From NCBI GenBank assembly GCA_019925795.1, contig CM034303.1:7316001-7380000 (forward strand): a DNA stretch of 64,000 nucleotides. The letters are read 5' to 3'. Numbering within the stretch: the stretch's first letter is position 1; each line of letters opens with the position of its first letter. Below are positions 35,683 to 46,879 of the stretch, piece by piece. Below the pieces are notes generated by a model that saw nothing but the letters and a program-made list of their open reading frames with translations, was not told where the DNA came from and did no database searches. The position numbers were made by a program, and so were the translations under genes. This stretch comes from Dendrobium chrysotoxum (Eukaryota > Streptophyta > Magnoliopsida > Asparagales > Orchidaceae).

Positions 35683-37799
35683 ATATGAAACAAGCGAATA
35701 AAAAAATTTAACCAAATAAGCTTATTACTTTTATTTACCTTAATTAAGTATCTTTTCATTTTTTTGATAAATTCAACGTAATCAATAAAGCATATAAAAT
35801 TTAATTAAGGAATCATATAGATTTCTAAATTAAACTTATTATCCTTAATTAATAATTTGTAAATCATTTTAATAGATATTTAAATTATGAGCAAATCAAA
35901 TCATGCAAGTAAATATAAATGAACCTTTAACATGCTCCTACGATAATATAAAAATCTTCAAGCTATCCATTTTGGTCCATCTTGAGTTCTTTTAGCTCAA
36001 AATTTGATTGAACTTGAGCTTTGCAATGTAAATCCCATATAAGTAATTATCATGCACATTCATCAAATCATTACACCTAAAATACTTAACATACAAATTA
36101 GAACATCTAAATAGATGTTTGTTATTATCAAAATCTCTAGAATAGGTTATGAGGTAGATAATATCAACAACTATGAAATTGGTTTGCTCCCAAGCATAGC
36201 TAAGTTTTCAGTTTTCAGCAAGATTATTTTAAAAGTTTCATTTATAATGAGTCAAGTCAACAATACTCCTCAAACGGTCTATGTCCCCTATCACATCCCA
36301 TAATTTAATTTGAAAGAAATTATTTCTTTTTCTCTTTTAATATAATAATAATGATCACCGGAGTTATCTAATTCCTTTTATCAATAGTATAAAATAACAG
36401 TGAAAAAAATCTGTTGATCCAAATATCAATATACATCTATATTAATACTCCAAAAATTATATAAAATAGTTAGGAGTTATACAATCATAATGTACAATCT
36501 ATCTGCTCCTGACTACAAAAGAATAAATAAATAAAATAATAAAAAAACTTGAAGGATCCTATAATTGATTAGTCTCACACTCTCGATTTTCTTCCCTGAC
36601 TTGAAATCATTTAAACTATATATAATGAGTTAATAAGCCCAGCAGGTCATCAAATCCTACAACTGAATTCAAAGCACAGTAAAGAAGCAGTATGCATGTC
36701 ATCAATCAATTTATAGTAGTAGCAATAAAACATGTAAAACAGTAGAAAAGTACGTACAAATGCAGTAAAAAGTACAGTAGCAGTAATGAAGTAAATATAT
36801 TTCAGTAATCACACTAAACAAGTAAGGAATTCTGTCTTCCATGATGTTTTTCAAGTAGTTAGTAGTTGGTAAGTTAGTAATCATTAGCTCAGCAAATATA
36901 GTCGTTACTTCTTGCTCGTTAGTACAGTAATAACTCCAAGTTAGTGAATCATGAGAATCAGTAGAGGATAATATTAAACTGTAGCATTTAAAGGAAAGCT
37001 CATCGGCTTACCATCCTATATAGGTCAATAGTCTTCAGCCAATGTCAGTAAAACTAGCCTTTACTTGTCCTCTCACATACTATTATAACAATAATAGAAA
37101 CCAGCTATTGCCCAATCACATGCTTATATTCATTCATAATGCTTGTATTACCATTATACATATATTAAAACACCAAAATCTCTATTTTTTGTAAATCGTA
37201 CAAAATACATTAACTTTCATTTTACCCAGTGAAATCATAAAATTGTTGACCTCATTATTCGAGGTCAATTCCCCCTAATCAATCTCTAGCTCCTAGGTCT
37301 TCATAACCTAGCATAGACGTCGCTTATAGGATTTCCCTTAGGTGGACACCTAATGATGTAGCATCGACTCAACCTCATGACTCGGACTAAATCAAAATCA
37401 ATTCAATCCAAATCTAATTCTAACTCCAAACTAAACCCAAATCGACTCAACTCAAATCGACTATTTAAATTCAAAACCTTGCTATACCAATCAAGGCGAA
37501 ACCAAATCAAATTGACTCGAATCAAGTCCGATTTAACAACGATCCCTTCGATTAAGCCAAATCAAGTCATCTCATACTAATTGAAATTAGATTGGCGAAT
37601 TAAATTAAAATGAGCAATTTAAATTAATCTTGAGTTTTTTTTAAACTAAATTTTGTCGATTAATTTTCTAATTGTGTCAAAATCAGCAAGATATATCATT
37701 AATAAAATTTAATCATTTAGATTTAACGAATTTTTTTTTTTAGAACTAGAATTGATAATCTTATTTCAAGTTCATTAAAAATTCAAATTTAAATGAAAT
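35683..37799. other. AT-rich noncoding DNA
   Basis: No gene or terminal repeat is supported. 37370-37600 is a degenerate run of AAATCAATTCAATCC-like words that yields a spurious Asn/Ser-rich frame. Confidence 0.5.
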
Positions 37800-38370
37800 A
37801 AAAACGGTTATGAGAAGGATTAGGGCCAGTAAATCCACGATCTCCCCTCCTCTCTCGGCATTTTTTTTGCAGAATCCCCCACGATCGTGGCTCTCCTTTT
37901 CCGTCTCTCTGGCAAGAAACTGAAGCCCCAGTTGGCAACTCCTCCCAGTTCGCGAAACGACCCAGCCCCCTCCCTCTCTATTCGCAAGCTCCAGGCGGAA
38001 ATACCCCCACTCTCGGTCTCCCTCTCTCTCTCTCTATTCGCACAACCCAGGCCAAACTCCCCATCTCTCTCTATTAGCAGCAAGGTCGCAAGCAGGCCCC
38101 CATTTTCGCAACTCTTCCCGATCTCCCGCTGGTCTCCCAGTTCACAAAAACGACCCAGCCTCCTCTCCTCCTGCAAGTCGCGAAATCCCCCTCATGCGAT
38201 CTCTCCTCTCTCGCCGGTCTTTGACGTCGAAACCCAGTCTGTCGCTCTCCTCCCCAGGTCCGAACACCCCAGCCCGTCGCCCTCTACTCCATCGCTTCTC
38301 TGTTTCGCACGAAGCCCAGGAGACCTCGCCGTCGCTTGCCCGAGCTGCCGGCCCTCTTGATCTAGGTATA
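37800..38370 (+). other. Pyrimidine-rich, GC-rich leader-like block
   Basis: CT-rich sequence ends in GATCTAG|GTATATTTA, a good donor-like site, and the AT content rises at once. It contains two diverged copies of CTCCCAGTTC...ACGACCCAGCC (about 37945 and 38134). The 157-codon frame is low-complexity. It could be a 5' untranslated exon of a gene or the leader of a retroelement; I cannot decide. Confidence 0.35.
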
Positions 38371-40019
38371 TTTATTTTGTTGTATCTTCTCCTTCCTCAT
38401 CCTTTCTAAACCCCATTCAAACCTTATCCTATTGTTTCTTGATGGAATGAAAAGAGAGAAATGCCTAGATTATTTTTGTTATTTTTGTTAAAGGAAATTA
38501 GAGAAAGCAAGTTTATTTCTTGTTAACCCAAGATAATAGTTTGATCTGCATTTCCTTCCTTCAAAATAAGTTTTCTATGGTTCAAATTTTCGATATGATC
38601 TATGGAACGTATGGATCATCATCTCTTAATTTAAATAGTTTTCTCCTTAACACAAATGATTTTTGGGTTGAGGAGTTTGGTGGCTACAATTCTCTTTTCT
38701 TCCTAGTTGGTGTTCAGGTACTAACAACGGTTTGTTTTTTTTTTTAAAGGGTTTTATCATTAAAACATGAAACTGTAGTGAAGAATAGTATTCTACTATT
38801 TTCTATGGGAGTTTTCTGTTATCATTTGGAAAGAAAGATGACATTATAAGGTTAAAAGCAAAATCATGTTTAGATATCTCCTAGAAAGAGTTTTAGAATT
38901 CTTGAGTTATTTGAATCATCCCCTTTTGATTAAGATAATTTTGTTCTTTAGATAAATGATTTTTGGATTATGAGTTGGATGGTTGCATTATTCTTTTGTA
39001 TCTTCTTTAGTGGATACATTGCTTTTGGCTGCAAGGAAACAAGAGAAATTGCAATGTTGAAATCTTACTCATAATTTGTTTAGTTTTCAAAAATCTGAAA
39101 GAATTTCTTGAATCATTTGCTTAAGTTTCACTAGTGGTTAGTTCACATAATAAATTAGTAAGTGTTTTTTTTTAATTTATTTTCTCTTCAATGAGATCTT
39201 AACAGTGAAATGATGCGAGTTATTATGGTCTCTTTATATTGTATGGTTACCATTCTCCTCTCAAAGTGATCAAATGGCTTTATGTAAATAGCTATACGCA
39301 TATGTTCTTGAGTTTACAAAGTTGTTGGAAAGATCATATGCTTTATGTTGGAGAAATCATTCATAGTTTTTTCTTCTTTTCCACTTATGAGTATGCATAA
39401 GTCTCTTATAAAATGTCTTGGAGGATTTGGGGATTTTCATGTGCTCTAAATATAAGTTTTGTTTAGACCCAAATATGATATTGCTTCATGCTGGTTGGAA
39501 TATTTTCTTGAATGTTGGAAAAGTAAGGTTGCATCATTTCTCTTATTTGGGGTAGTTGAGATTGGAGATACTTTAGATGGGAAGTGACATTAAATAAAAC
39601 TCTCGTTTGTGATATAAGTTCTATGTTTGTGACTTGTGGCCTCTATATACAATTGATATGGAATTGCCCATGTAGATTGCCTTATATCTCAATCATGGGC
39701 ATTTGTATTTGACTTAACACAGTGCTGCATAATTTATGTTAGGTAACTTTCTTTGAGTTTTGGAAGAAAATTTAAAGTCATTTTAAAACTTCAGCATGTA
39801 CATGTGTAGTCGTTTGGTGATAAAACTTGTGGAAGATAGTTTGAAGTGTTTCATGTTATGCTTTGGGAAGAAGAGGTGATGAATTATTCCTTTATATTTA
39901 TATAAAATGGTGATTAATGGTTTCAAGCATTTTGTGAATGTTGAAAGAGAAGAAATGTGCGTATAGTTTGAAAAATGTATTTTTGTAATTTTGGAAAATA
40001 AAAGTGTATCATTCAAATG
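38371..40019. other. T-rich noncoding DNA
   Basis: Looks like intron or element interior; no exon or domain is found. Confidence 0.4.
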
Positions 40020-40850
40020 AAAATTTTAGGGTGTGATTTTTGGAATAGTAAAGTGAAGTGTTTGTTTGTTAAATGGTGAAAGCATATGTATAGTCTAAGA
40101 AGTGAATCTTGTTGTTTTGAAAAGTGGAGAGTGAAATGAGTTTGTGTTTAAGTTTGAAAAGTAAAAGTGGGAAAGTGTGTGTTTTGAAAAATGGAAAAAT
40201 GTATGATTTGGAAAATAAAAAAAAATGTATGGTGAGATGTAGGAATTTTGGGAAAATGAAATGTGTTGGGAAGTAAAGTATGTGGTTTTAAAAAGTAAAG
40301 TGGTTTGATGAGTATGTGTTTTGAAAGGTGTTGAATGTTTTGCAAAGCGAATTGTATATTTTGGGAAGGTGAAAATGTGTAAGTGTATAAAGGTGAATTG
40401 TGTGACTTTGGGAAAGAAAGTGTATGGTCTTTGAAAAGTGAATTGTGTATATGTCAAAAAAGGTAAAAAAGTGAAGTGTATTGAAAGGTGAAATATATGA
40501 ATTTGGAATAATGAAAAGTGTGAGTTTGGAAAGATGAGGTGTATGTTTTTGAAAGGGAAAATGGGTGATATTTGAAAAGTGAGAAGTGTATATCTTGAAA
40601 GTGGAAATTGTGTGAGTTTTGGAAAGGTGAAAATTGTGTATGTTGAAAAGTAAGGTGTATGTGTGCATCTTTGGAAAGTGAAATGTGTAAGATGAAGTGA
40701 CATGTGTATGTGTATTTGAAAAGCGAAATTGTGGGAATTGTATGTTTTGAAAGAGGAAAGTGTGTGAGTTGTGGAAATTAAAGTGAAAGGTGGTTTGTGT
40801 TGGAGAGTGAGTTAGTTGAGTGTGTATTAGAAAATGAAAGTATGAAAAAG
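40020..40850. repeat. Cytosine-poor degenerate repeat field
   Basis: About 800 bp whose plus strand is almost devoid of C, made of irregular units like TTTGGAAAAGTGAAATGTGT. The long minus-strand frames (202 and 126 codons, rich in His, Thr, Phe) are translations of this repeat. Strong strand asymmetry. Confidence 0.8.
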
Positions 40851-42699
40851 TAATACCTCTCTTTCTCTCTCCCTACCCCTTTCTCCTTCTTCTACTACTT
40901 TCCCTTGTGCCTCGAGGTGAATGTTGGGAAAATACAAAGTATGCTTTCAAAAGTGACAAGTTCAAAAGGTAGACAGCTTGTGCTGGTCTTCAAGCCCGAA
41001 GAAAGGTACGTTTTATTTTTAGTAAATTTTTAATCATTTCATTATTAATTATTAAATGTGCTTCTAATCCTTATTTTCTTGTATTTATTTGCATGAATTG
41101 CGAGGAACGGTACCAATCAAGTGAACAAGAGGAAGTAGATTAAAGGTGTCAGTCGCCTCTATCCAACCGGGTAGAGGTGCTACGGGCGTAATCCACCGGG
41201 TCATAGCCCCCGGTGTCGTAAGTTTTCTTAAAACTTAGAAAGCCCCTAGGAGGCCGTGGTGTGTTTTGTGCGAACTCCTCCCTTCTAGGTCCCCGTAGCA
41301 ACTTCAATTTTATTAGGATTATTTATTTTATTTTAGATCCTTAAACCTCTTTACACGTGCGCATAGTTATAAGGGTTAGTGATAACAAAAATTCTTTTCA
41401 TTCCATATAACATTAGTGACATCTAAGGACAAAAATTAAGGATTGAGTCCTAGAGAACTTAGACTTAGGAAGCATGCACACTTTAGGATAGAAATACATA
41501 AACATAGAAAACTTAGTGACATTCCCCTTAGAATTATTGTATGTTATTAATATAATCTTAATCAGGTCTAATTAAACTTAAATAAACAATTAAGGAGAAA
41601 TTCAAATACACTAATGATAATCCAAATAAAATAAAAGTATACAAAAATCACATAATCTCTAATAACTAAGTCATAATTAACACACATAGCACTAGAGGAT
41701 TAAATTTGAATATAAAAATAAAATGGAATCTAATTAATGTGTTAATCATCTTATAATCAAATAATAACTAAATAAAATTTTTCAAACTTTAATAAATCAT
41801 CAACAATTTAATAAATTATTAACAAATCAAATAAAATCATTAATTTTTTAATAAAACACTAACACTCTAATAAGTCAATTAAAATTCCAATAAATGATTT
41901 AAGATTAACAAAATATTAAAATGTTTAATAAATTATTAAAAATTCAATAAATCATTAATTAAAATAATCTAAAAGAAAATGGTTAACTCAAATGACTAAA
42001 TAACAAAACCCTATTAATCAACTTTAACAATCAAAATTTAGTCTAAAACAAACTCCAAAACAGTAAAGACACGAAAACTTAAATCTGAACTAAAATTCCC
42101 TTTGACCCCCCAACAAATCAATTTCAATCAAGTTAGATAACTTTAACTAAAAGTAAACTCAGGATGCATCCAAACCACACAGCCTACCGCACACACTTAG
42201 ATTTGTTTGCTAGGACAACCGACTCTAGCTCTAGGTTAGGCCGGTGTTTACTTTCTTGCTGTTGTGTGACGGGCTTTCTCGGTTTTCATTGCATGCTTGT
42301 ATGATTGACACTGAGTGTTTGTTTACTTTTATTGCTCTCTATGATATGATGTGATGAGCGATAGATTACCCCTAGGTTAGGAACGATCTGGATGCTCACA
42401 GAATCTTATGCAGGTGGCCATGCTCGTGCAGGACTAAATAAAAAGGGGGCAAATTAAAGATTTAAATTAACATAAAATTTCTGCAGGTGCTTCAGAAAAT
42501 GCTAAGCCCCTTTAAAATTAAAAGAGCATGGCCAAGTGTGGCTGATAAATTTAATTTGAATATATAACTGCTTGGGAATGGTTTTATTATAAATGTCTAG
42601 GATAACCTTGCAGGTGTGTCTAGATTTTCTTTTTCTTTCTGGAATGTAATGTAAATGTAATTATTTGTTAAAGTCAAATGTTGTGAAAGTGATTCAAAA
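40851..42699. other. Noncoding DNA with hairpins and an AATAAA-rich array
   Basis: 41140-41320 holds GC-rich inverted repeats (CCTCTA...TAGAGG, CCGGG...CCCGG). 41740-42000 is a degenerate array of CAATAAATCATTAA-type words. It leads directly into family A copy 3 and may be its 5' part. No gene. Confidence 0.5.
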
Positions 42700-42724
42700 G
42701 TGGGATATCACACCCAACTCGGAA

Positions 42725-42852
42725 TCCAAAGAGAGGAGAATGTCCCTTAGGGGAGTATTCTCTTCTATTTGGAAAGCCAAGTTAGGGTGGTTCTAATATC
42801 CAAAGAGAAAAGAAAATACCCCTTCCGGGATGAGTTTCTTTTCATTTGGATA
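42725..42852 (+). other. Two consecutive long hairpins
   Basis: Hairpin 1 (42725-42773): TCCAAA/TTTGGA plus AGAGGAGAAT/ATTCTCTTCT, 16 pairs with one mismatch and one G-U. Hairpin 2 (42797-42852): TATCCAAA/TTTGGATA plus GAAAAGAAA/TTTCTTTTC. The outer stems agree; the inner stems differ but stay paired. Confidence 0.8.
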
Positions 42853-42866
42853 TCCAGGCCCGGCGG

Positions 42867-42948
42867 ACCCAAGGAGCTCGTAGCGTACCCAAGGAGCTCG
42901 TAACGGAACCAAGGAGCTCGTAACAGATCCAAGAAGCTTGTAAAGGGA
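42867..42948. repeat. 20-nt tandem repeat, four units
   Basis: Units of the form ACCCAAGGAGCTCGTARCGK: three well conserved and one diverged (ATCCAAGAAGCTTGTAAAGG). Confidence 0.88.
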
Positions 42949-44129
42949 AGAAGACAAAAAGTGAAGATGAAGAAGACGAAGAAATGAAGATAAAAAGAAA
43001 AGTATATCCCATTTTGAAATCACTTGCGTCAGTCTTAGGTTTAGAATCCGGGTTTGTTGTCAGTGGTGCCCGGCCACTTTACTTTTTCAGTAGACCCTGG
43101 GTTGTAAATAAACTGGACATTGGACATTATATTTTTTGGATAATTTAATTTGAGTGTTTACTTTATTTGTGCACTAGTTTTTTTTAGGACTCTTGCATGC
43201 CGTATTTTGTTTTAGCCTGGATACGCATCGGAGTGTTTTTTGGTAAGGATCACGATAAACTTTTTCTACTTGAAATTTAAAAATAAAATTTTTTAGGCTC
43301 ACATAGAAACTCTAACGAATCTAAGAAGTAAGCTCGGACCGCCGAGAGTCAGCATAATCATATTATTACTTTCTCTTCCTTGTTAGGCACCTCCCCGCCT
43401 GCGGGTTCTGGCAGACCACCTGACCTATTAGGGTGCAATTCTGTCAAGGGGATGTTGTGCAATCTCTAGGGAAAAATCTATTTTCTAAGCCTGATTTTAA
43501 AACTGCTTCATAAATCATTTTATGCATTCGAGTCAATTAGCATGCATTGCATTAGATACAAATTAAAAGAGTCTAAAATTTTAATTGCATTATGCTCCTA
43601 GGCATTATTTACCCTACATAAGTAAAAGGGCCAATTAGGATTTGTCTTAGATGTCAGCCCCGATTCCTCAAAACTTAAATAACGTCCTTACCCATCTTTC
43701 ATAAGAGACTGGACACATGGATTTGAAGCGCCTAGGTGGTTAGCTGGCTCCCTAATCCAGGCCGGGGTAAGTCCAGATTTGTACTGCATTAGTCAGGTTC
43801 GGGTCACTACTTTGTAGTACCCAATTTAGACTTAGGTTCTGAGGCAGATTTGTGAATCTTAAGTCCTCTCCCTTCGGGAATAAAATCCCAAATTTCTAAT
43901 AAAATGTCAATTCAAACCTAAAAATTTTCTCTCTTAAAATGTAAAGCCCAACATAGGATAGACTGAGGTTGCCTCTGAGCTTCTCAGAATCCGACACCTC
44001 CTACTTTTCTTCCTTTGACTCGTTAATAAATGTTCAATGTTGAGCTTTCTCCTTGAAAATTCTCACTTCTTTTCTTGCCTTCTACTTTGTAATCAAAGGA
44101 TACGAAATCACTGTTTTAATCGAGAGTTT

Positions 44130-44240
44130 TCTTAGGAGTACCCCTCCTAAGATGTAATTAACTATAGGGGCTTGCCCCTATAGGGATTTGAGAATCCCAG
44201 ATTAAAATAAACCTTGTTTTATTTTTTTTATAAAACAAGG
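44130..44240 (+). other. Hairpin module, copy 3 (strongest)
   Basis: Hairpin I: TCTTAGGAG/CTCCTAAGA (44130-44152, 9 bp). Linker TAATTAAC. Hairpin II: CTATAGGGGC/GCCCCTATAG (44162-44183). Hairpin III: CCTTGTTTTAT/ATAAAACAAGG (44212-44240, 11 bp), then GAAAAATCTTTGGGAACG. Confidence 0.85.
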
Positions 44241-44289
44241 GAAAAATCTTTGGGAACGCAGACATGTTTTAAAACCTCATTTCTAACTT

Positions 44290-44690
44290 TAAACATATTT
44301 ATAGAATATTATTATTATCTTTACAGGTAATATAATATTCTATTTATTATGTTCAATTTTAGAAATGATGACTTTTATAAAACCCATTCTTTCTTTTGGG
44401 TGTCTTTGAAGAATGTTATGTTCGTCTTTTCAGATGATACAATATTCTCCTTATTACACCTAAATAAAGGGATGGATGAACTTTTCAAAACTATATTTCT
44501 ATTTTTAAACACATTCTACAGAATTTCGTGTTCATCTCTCAAGATGATATGCTATTCATAGAATTGTGTTTGACTATAGAAATATTATTTTCTAAAACCC
44601 TATTTTGATATTGAATCCATTATAGAATATTGCGTCAGTCTCCCGAGACTGTACTTTATTCTTAATGCAGTATTCGATTACAAAATAGGA
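44290..44690 (+). repeat. Array of four hairpin units, about 107 nt each
   Basis: Units start with GAAT at 44304, 44411, 44521 and 44625 (spacing 107, 110, 104). Each has ACAxATTxTATAGAATATT-like sequence, then a hairpin: TTATCT/AGGTAA, CGTCT/AGATG, TCATCT/AGATGA, CAGTCTC/GAGACTG, then a TATTCTTATT-like tail. Stems differ between units but remain paired. Frames over this region (44349-44561) are not genes. Confidence 0.82.
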
Positions 44691-44720
44691 GAACACAAAA
44701 TCTGCGTGGCGACATAAATT

Positions 44721-45053
44721 TTCCCACCAAAAATCATCTCATCAAAATATATAGAATAATCAGTATTACGATATACAAAAAGTTACGCGGTTGAAGTATT
44801 TAATCCGGGAGAAATGCAATAAAATCAATTTAGAAGAAGTTGGACGGTTGAAATCAAAATATTTAAAAATAAGAATAGGATAAAAGTCACCTACTACAAT
44901 ATGAGCATTTTTTGTAAAAGCGGCGAAGCTAATCGTCGACCAAAATGTGAACTTCTCTTTCCTGTCTTCTCCTTCTCTCCCCTTCCCTTTCTTCTTTCCA
45001 CAGCAAGCCACAATGCTGGTGGCGGTGAGGGGGCGAGTAAGTGGAGAGAAATA

Positions 45054-45113
<60 letters not shown>

Positions 45114-45344
45114 TTTAGTGCGTAGCGTCATAGCGCTACTACCCAACGACGCAACGTTGTATGTTAAATCCAAAATTATTGTAAAACATAGCCTTTAATG
45201 CCACGGGGTCAAACTTCTAATACCGCTGCGCTCACAGGCTCAACACCACAACGTTCACAAACTTGACGCCGCAATGCTCTAGTTTAAACAGAAGTTCATA
45301 TTTTTCATTTTAAATTAAAAAAAAAAATCAGGTTGTTATATCCC
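44721..45344. other. Noncoding DNA with (TA)n
   Basis: (TA)n at about 45059-45112. 45120-45290 contains repeated CGCAACG/CCGCAATGC words. No gene is supported; the frames through the TA tract are artefacts. Confidence 0.5.
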
Positions 45345-45640
45345 CTCCTAAGTAGGTTTTCAACATTTGGCCATTAACCTTAAAGATTTTGGAGGTCTTG
45401 CTATCTCTGATCTCTATAACTCCGTAAGGAAACATTCTAACAATAATGAATAATCATGACCGCCTGAACTTAAGTTTTTCTGGAAACAATTTCAATCTTG
45501 AATTGAAGAAAAGTACTTTTTGTCCAAGGGTGAAATCTTTTCTAAAAAACTTACGATCGTGCCATTTTGTCATTTGTTCTTTATACACCGTAGCATTTTA
45601 AAAAACTTCACTTTTAATTAAGAGGTAAACACTTGTACTT
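45345..45640 (-). pseudogene. Tat/Athila-type integrase C-terminal remnant
   Basis: The minus strand reads NGTIVSFLEKI-, then LDKKYFSS...NCFQKNLSS across frames, which fits the Tat/Athila order RWHDKxIxxREFxPGDxVLLFNSRLxLFPGKLxSRW and then FKVNGQRLKxY; the last block is FKVNGQMLKTYL at about 45345-45385. Stops and shifts throughout. Confidence 0.65.
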
Positions 45641-46611
45641 CTTCTTTTCTTTGTAGGGAAAAGGTATGATGATTGCTCAAATGATACCTCGTATTAAAAT
45701 AGGATTATGTGCGATATGAATCAAAACAAATTTCTTATTGCCATCTATTTCGGCACCATAGAATTAAGAAGTTGGGATTATGATTATATGAACCAAGAAG
45801 AATCAAATATGATTATATGAACCAAGAAGAATCAAATGAAATTTTTTCTTATGTTGCATCAATGATAACACCTATTGGTTGGAGACAACTCCATCAAGAA
45901 TTAGAAAAGACTTGATCAAAATCATAAATATTGATGGATTCTACTCCAACATTCAATGACTATCAATAAAATACTAAGAGAGCCATTTATGGGCATCCCA
46001 TAACAAACTTCTTTGAGATTTCCATTGGTGGAGCTTAGAGTAGAGAGAGTAATGAAAAAAAAAATTATTAGACTTCCTCCTTAACTCTTAGGGTGACTAG
46101 AGAAAAAAGGTCAAACAACCTCTTAATCTCCTTGCATTACCTCTTTCTTCTTCTAACAAAAAAATACAATTTATTTCCTAGCACTCTAACCATAATTAAT
46201 TCATCATATTGGTCATTCTCTAACTTCTGTTCATAACATCTTGCAACTTAATTCTTAACAAATGATGTAATGATGTTAAAACATTCGAAATTAACACAAT
46301 AATCCAAAATTTGTTAAGCTCGAAATGAATGATTTCAATCAAACAATCATATAAGCTATGAACACTTTGACCCTTCCTTCTCTTAGCTTTACATCTCATC
46401 TTTACAATGAACCCATTGAAATTCTACTTAATGAACAAAATAATTCTCTTGTATAACAGATAAAATACAACTTCATATCTTTCAACATGCAAACAAAATC
46501 TTCAACCTTCAAGTAGAGGAAGCCAATGAAGTTACAGAATTTCCAGAGAGTTTCCTACAAATTATAAGGAAAGTTTATAATGTTATTTTCATATATTATG
46601 TTCCAATATGA
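45641..46611. other. Noncoding DNA downstream of the NIP gene
   Basis: A 29-nt direct duplication (ATGATTATATGAACCAAGAA and following bases) lies near 45778-45838. Nothing else is supported. Confidence 0.45.
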
Positions 46612-46879
46612 TCATAGAGAGAGAGAGAGAGAGAGAGAGCCTATACCTGAATGTGTTAAATTCTCCATGGCAATGTTGTTATCTGTATATGTAATAGCTT
46701 TCTGCGGCATGATCTTCTCTTCAACTTTCATGAAAATTTTGAAGAAATTATACAATGTTGATCCAATTACTGTGCCAATCACAGGTGCTATCAAATAAAT
46801 CCAAATCTTATTGAAATTGTTTGTAACAATTGCTGGGGCTAAACTTCTTGCCGGGTTCATCGACGCGCCGGTGATTTTT
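46612..46879 (-). CDS. NIP: NIP exon 5 with microsatellite-coded tail
   Basis: Acceptor AAAATAG|AAAAA. It encodes KITGASMNPARSLAPAI (second NPA), helix 6 (WIYLIAPVIGTVIG) and a cytosolic tail. The last codons are the complement of (GA)n at 46616-46638, giving SLSLSLSL before TGA at 46612. Confidence 0.88.

Larger units (their letters stand above)
42700..44720 (+). repeat. Family A LTR-like repeat, copy 3
   Basis: Noncoding. 43290-44190 matches the complement of 63060-63970 in order (GGCACCTCCCCGCCTGCGGG, GATGTCAGCCCCG, CCAGGCCGGGGTAAGTCCAG). It shares GTCAGGTT-GGGTC and the hairpin module with copies 1 and 2. It ends at TGGCGACATAAATTTTCCC (44707), which resembles the TGGCGACTC... priming site of Tat-type elements, so the repeat likely is the 3' part of an LTR. 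Confidence 0.72.

Noticed and set aside
38194..38409. Frames in the CT-rich block at 37.8-38.4 kb
   Set aside because: Low-complexity Ser/Pro/Leu frames, open in several registers; no domain.
40095..40703. 202- and 126-residue frames rich in His, Thr and Phe
   Set aside because: They come from the cytosine-poor repeat; three frames are open at once because the strand lacks stop-forming words.
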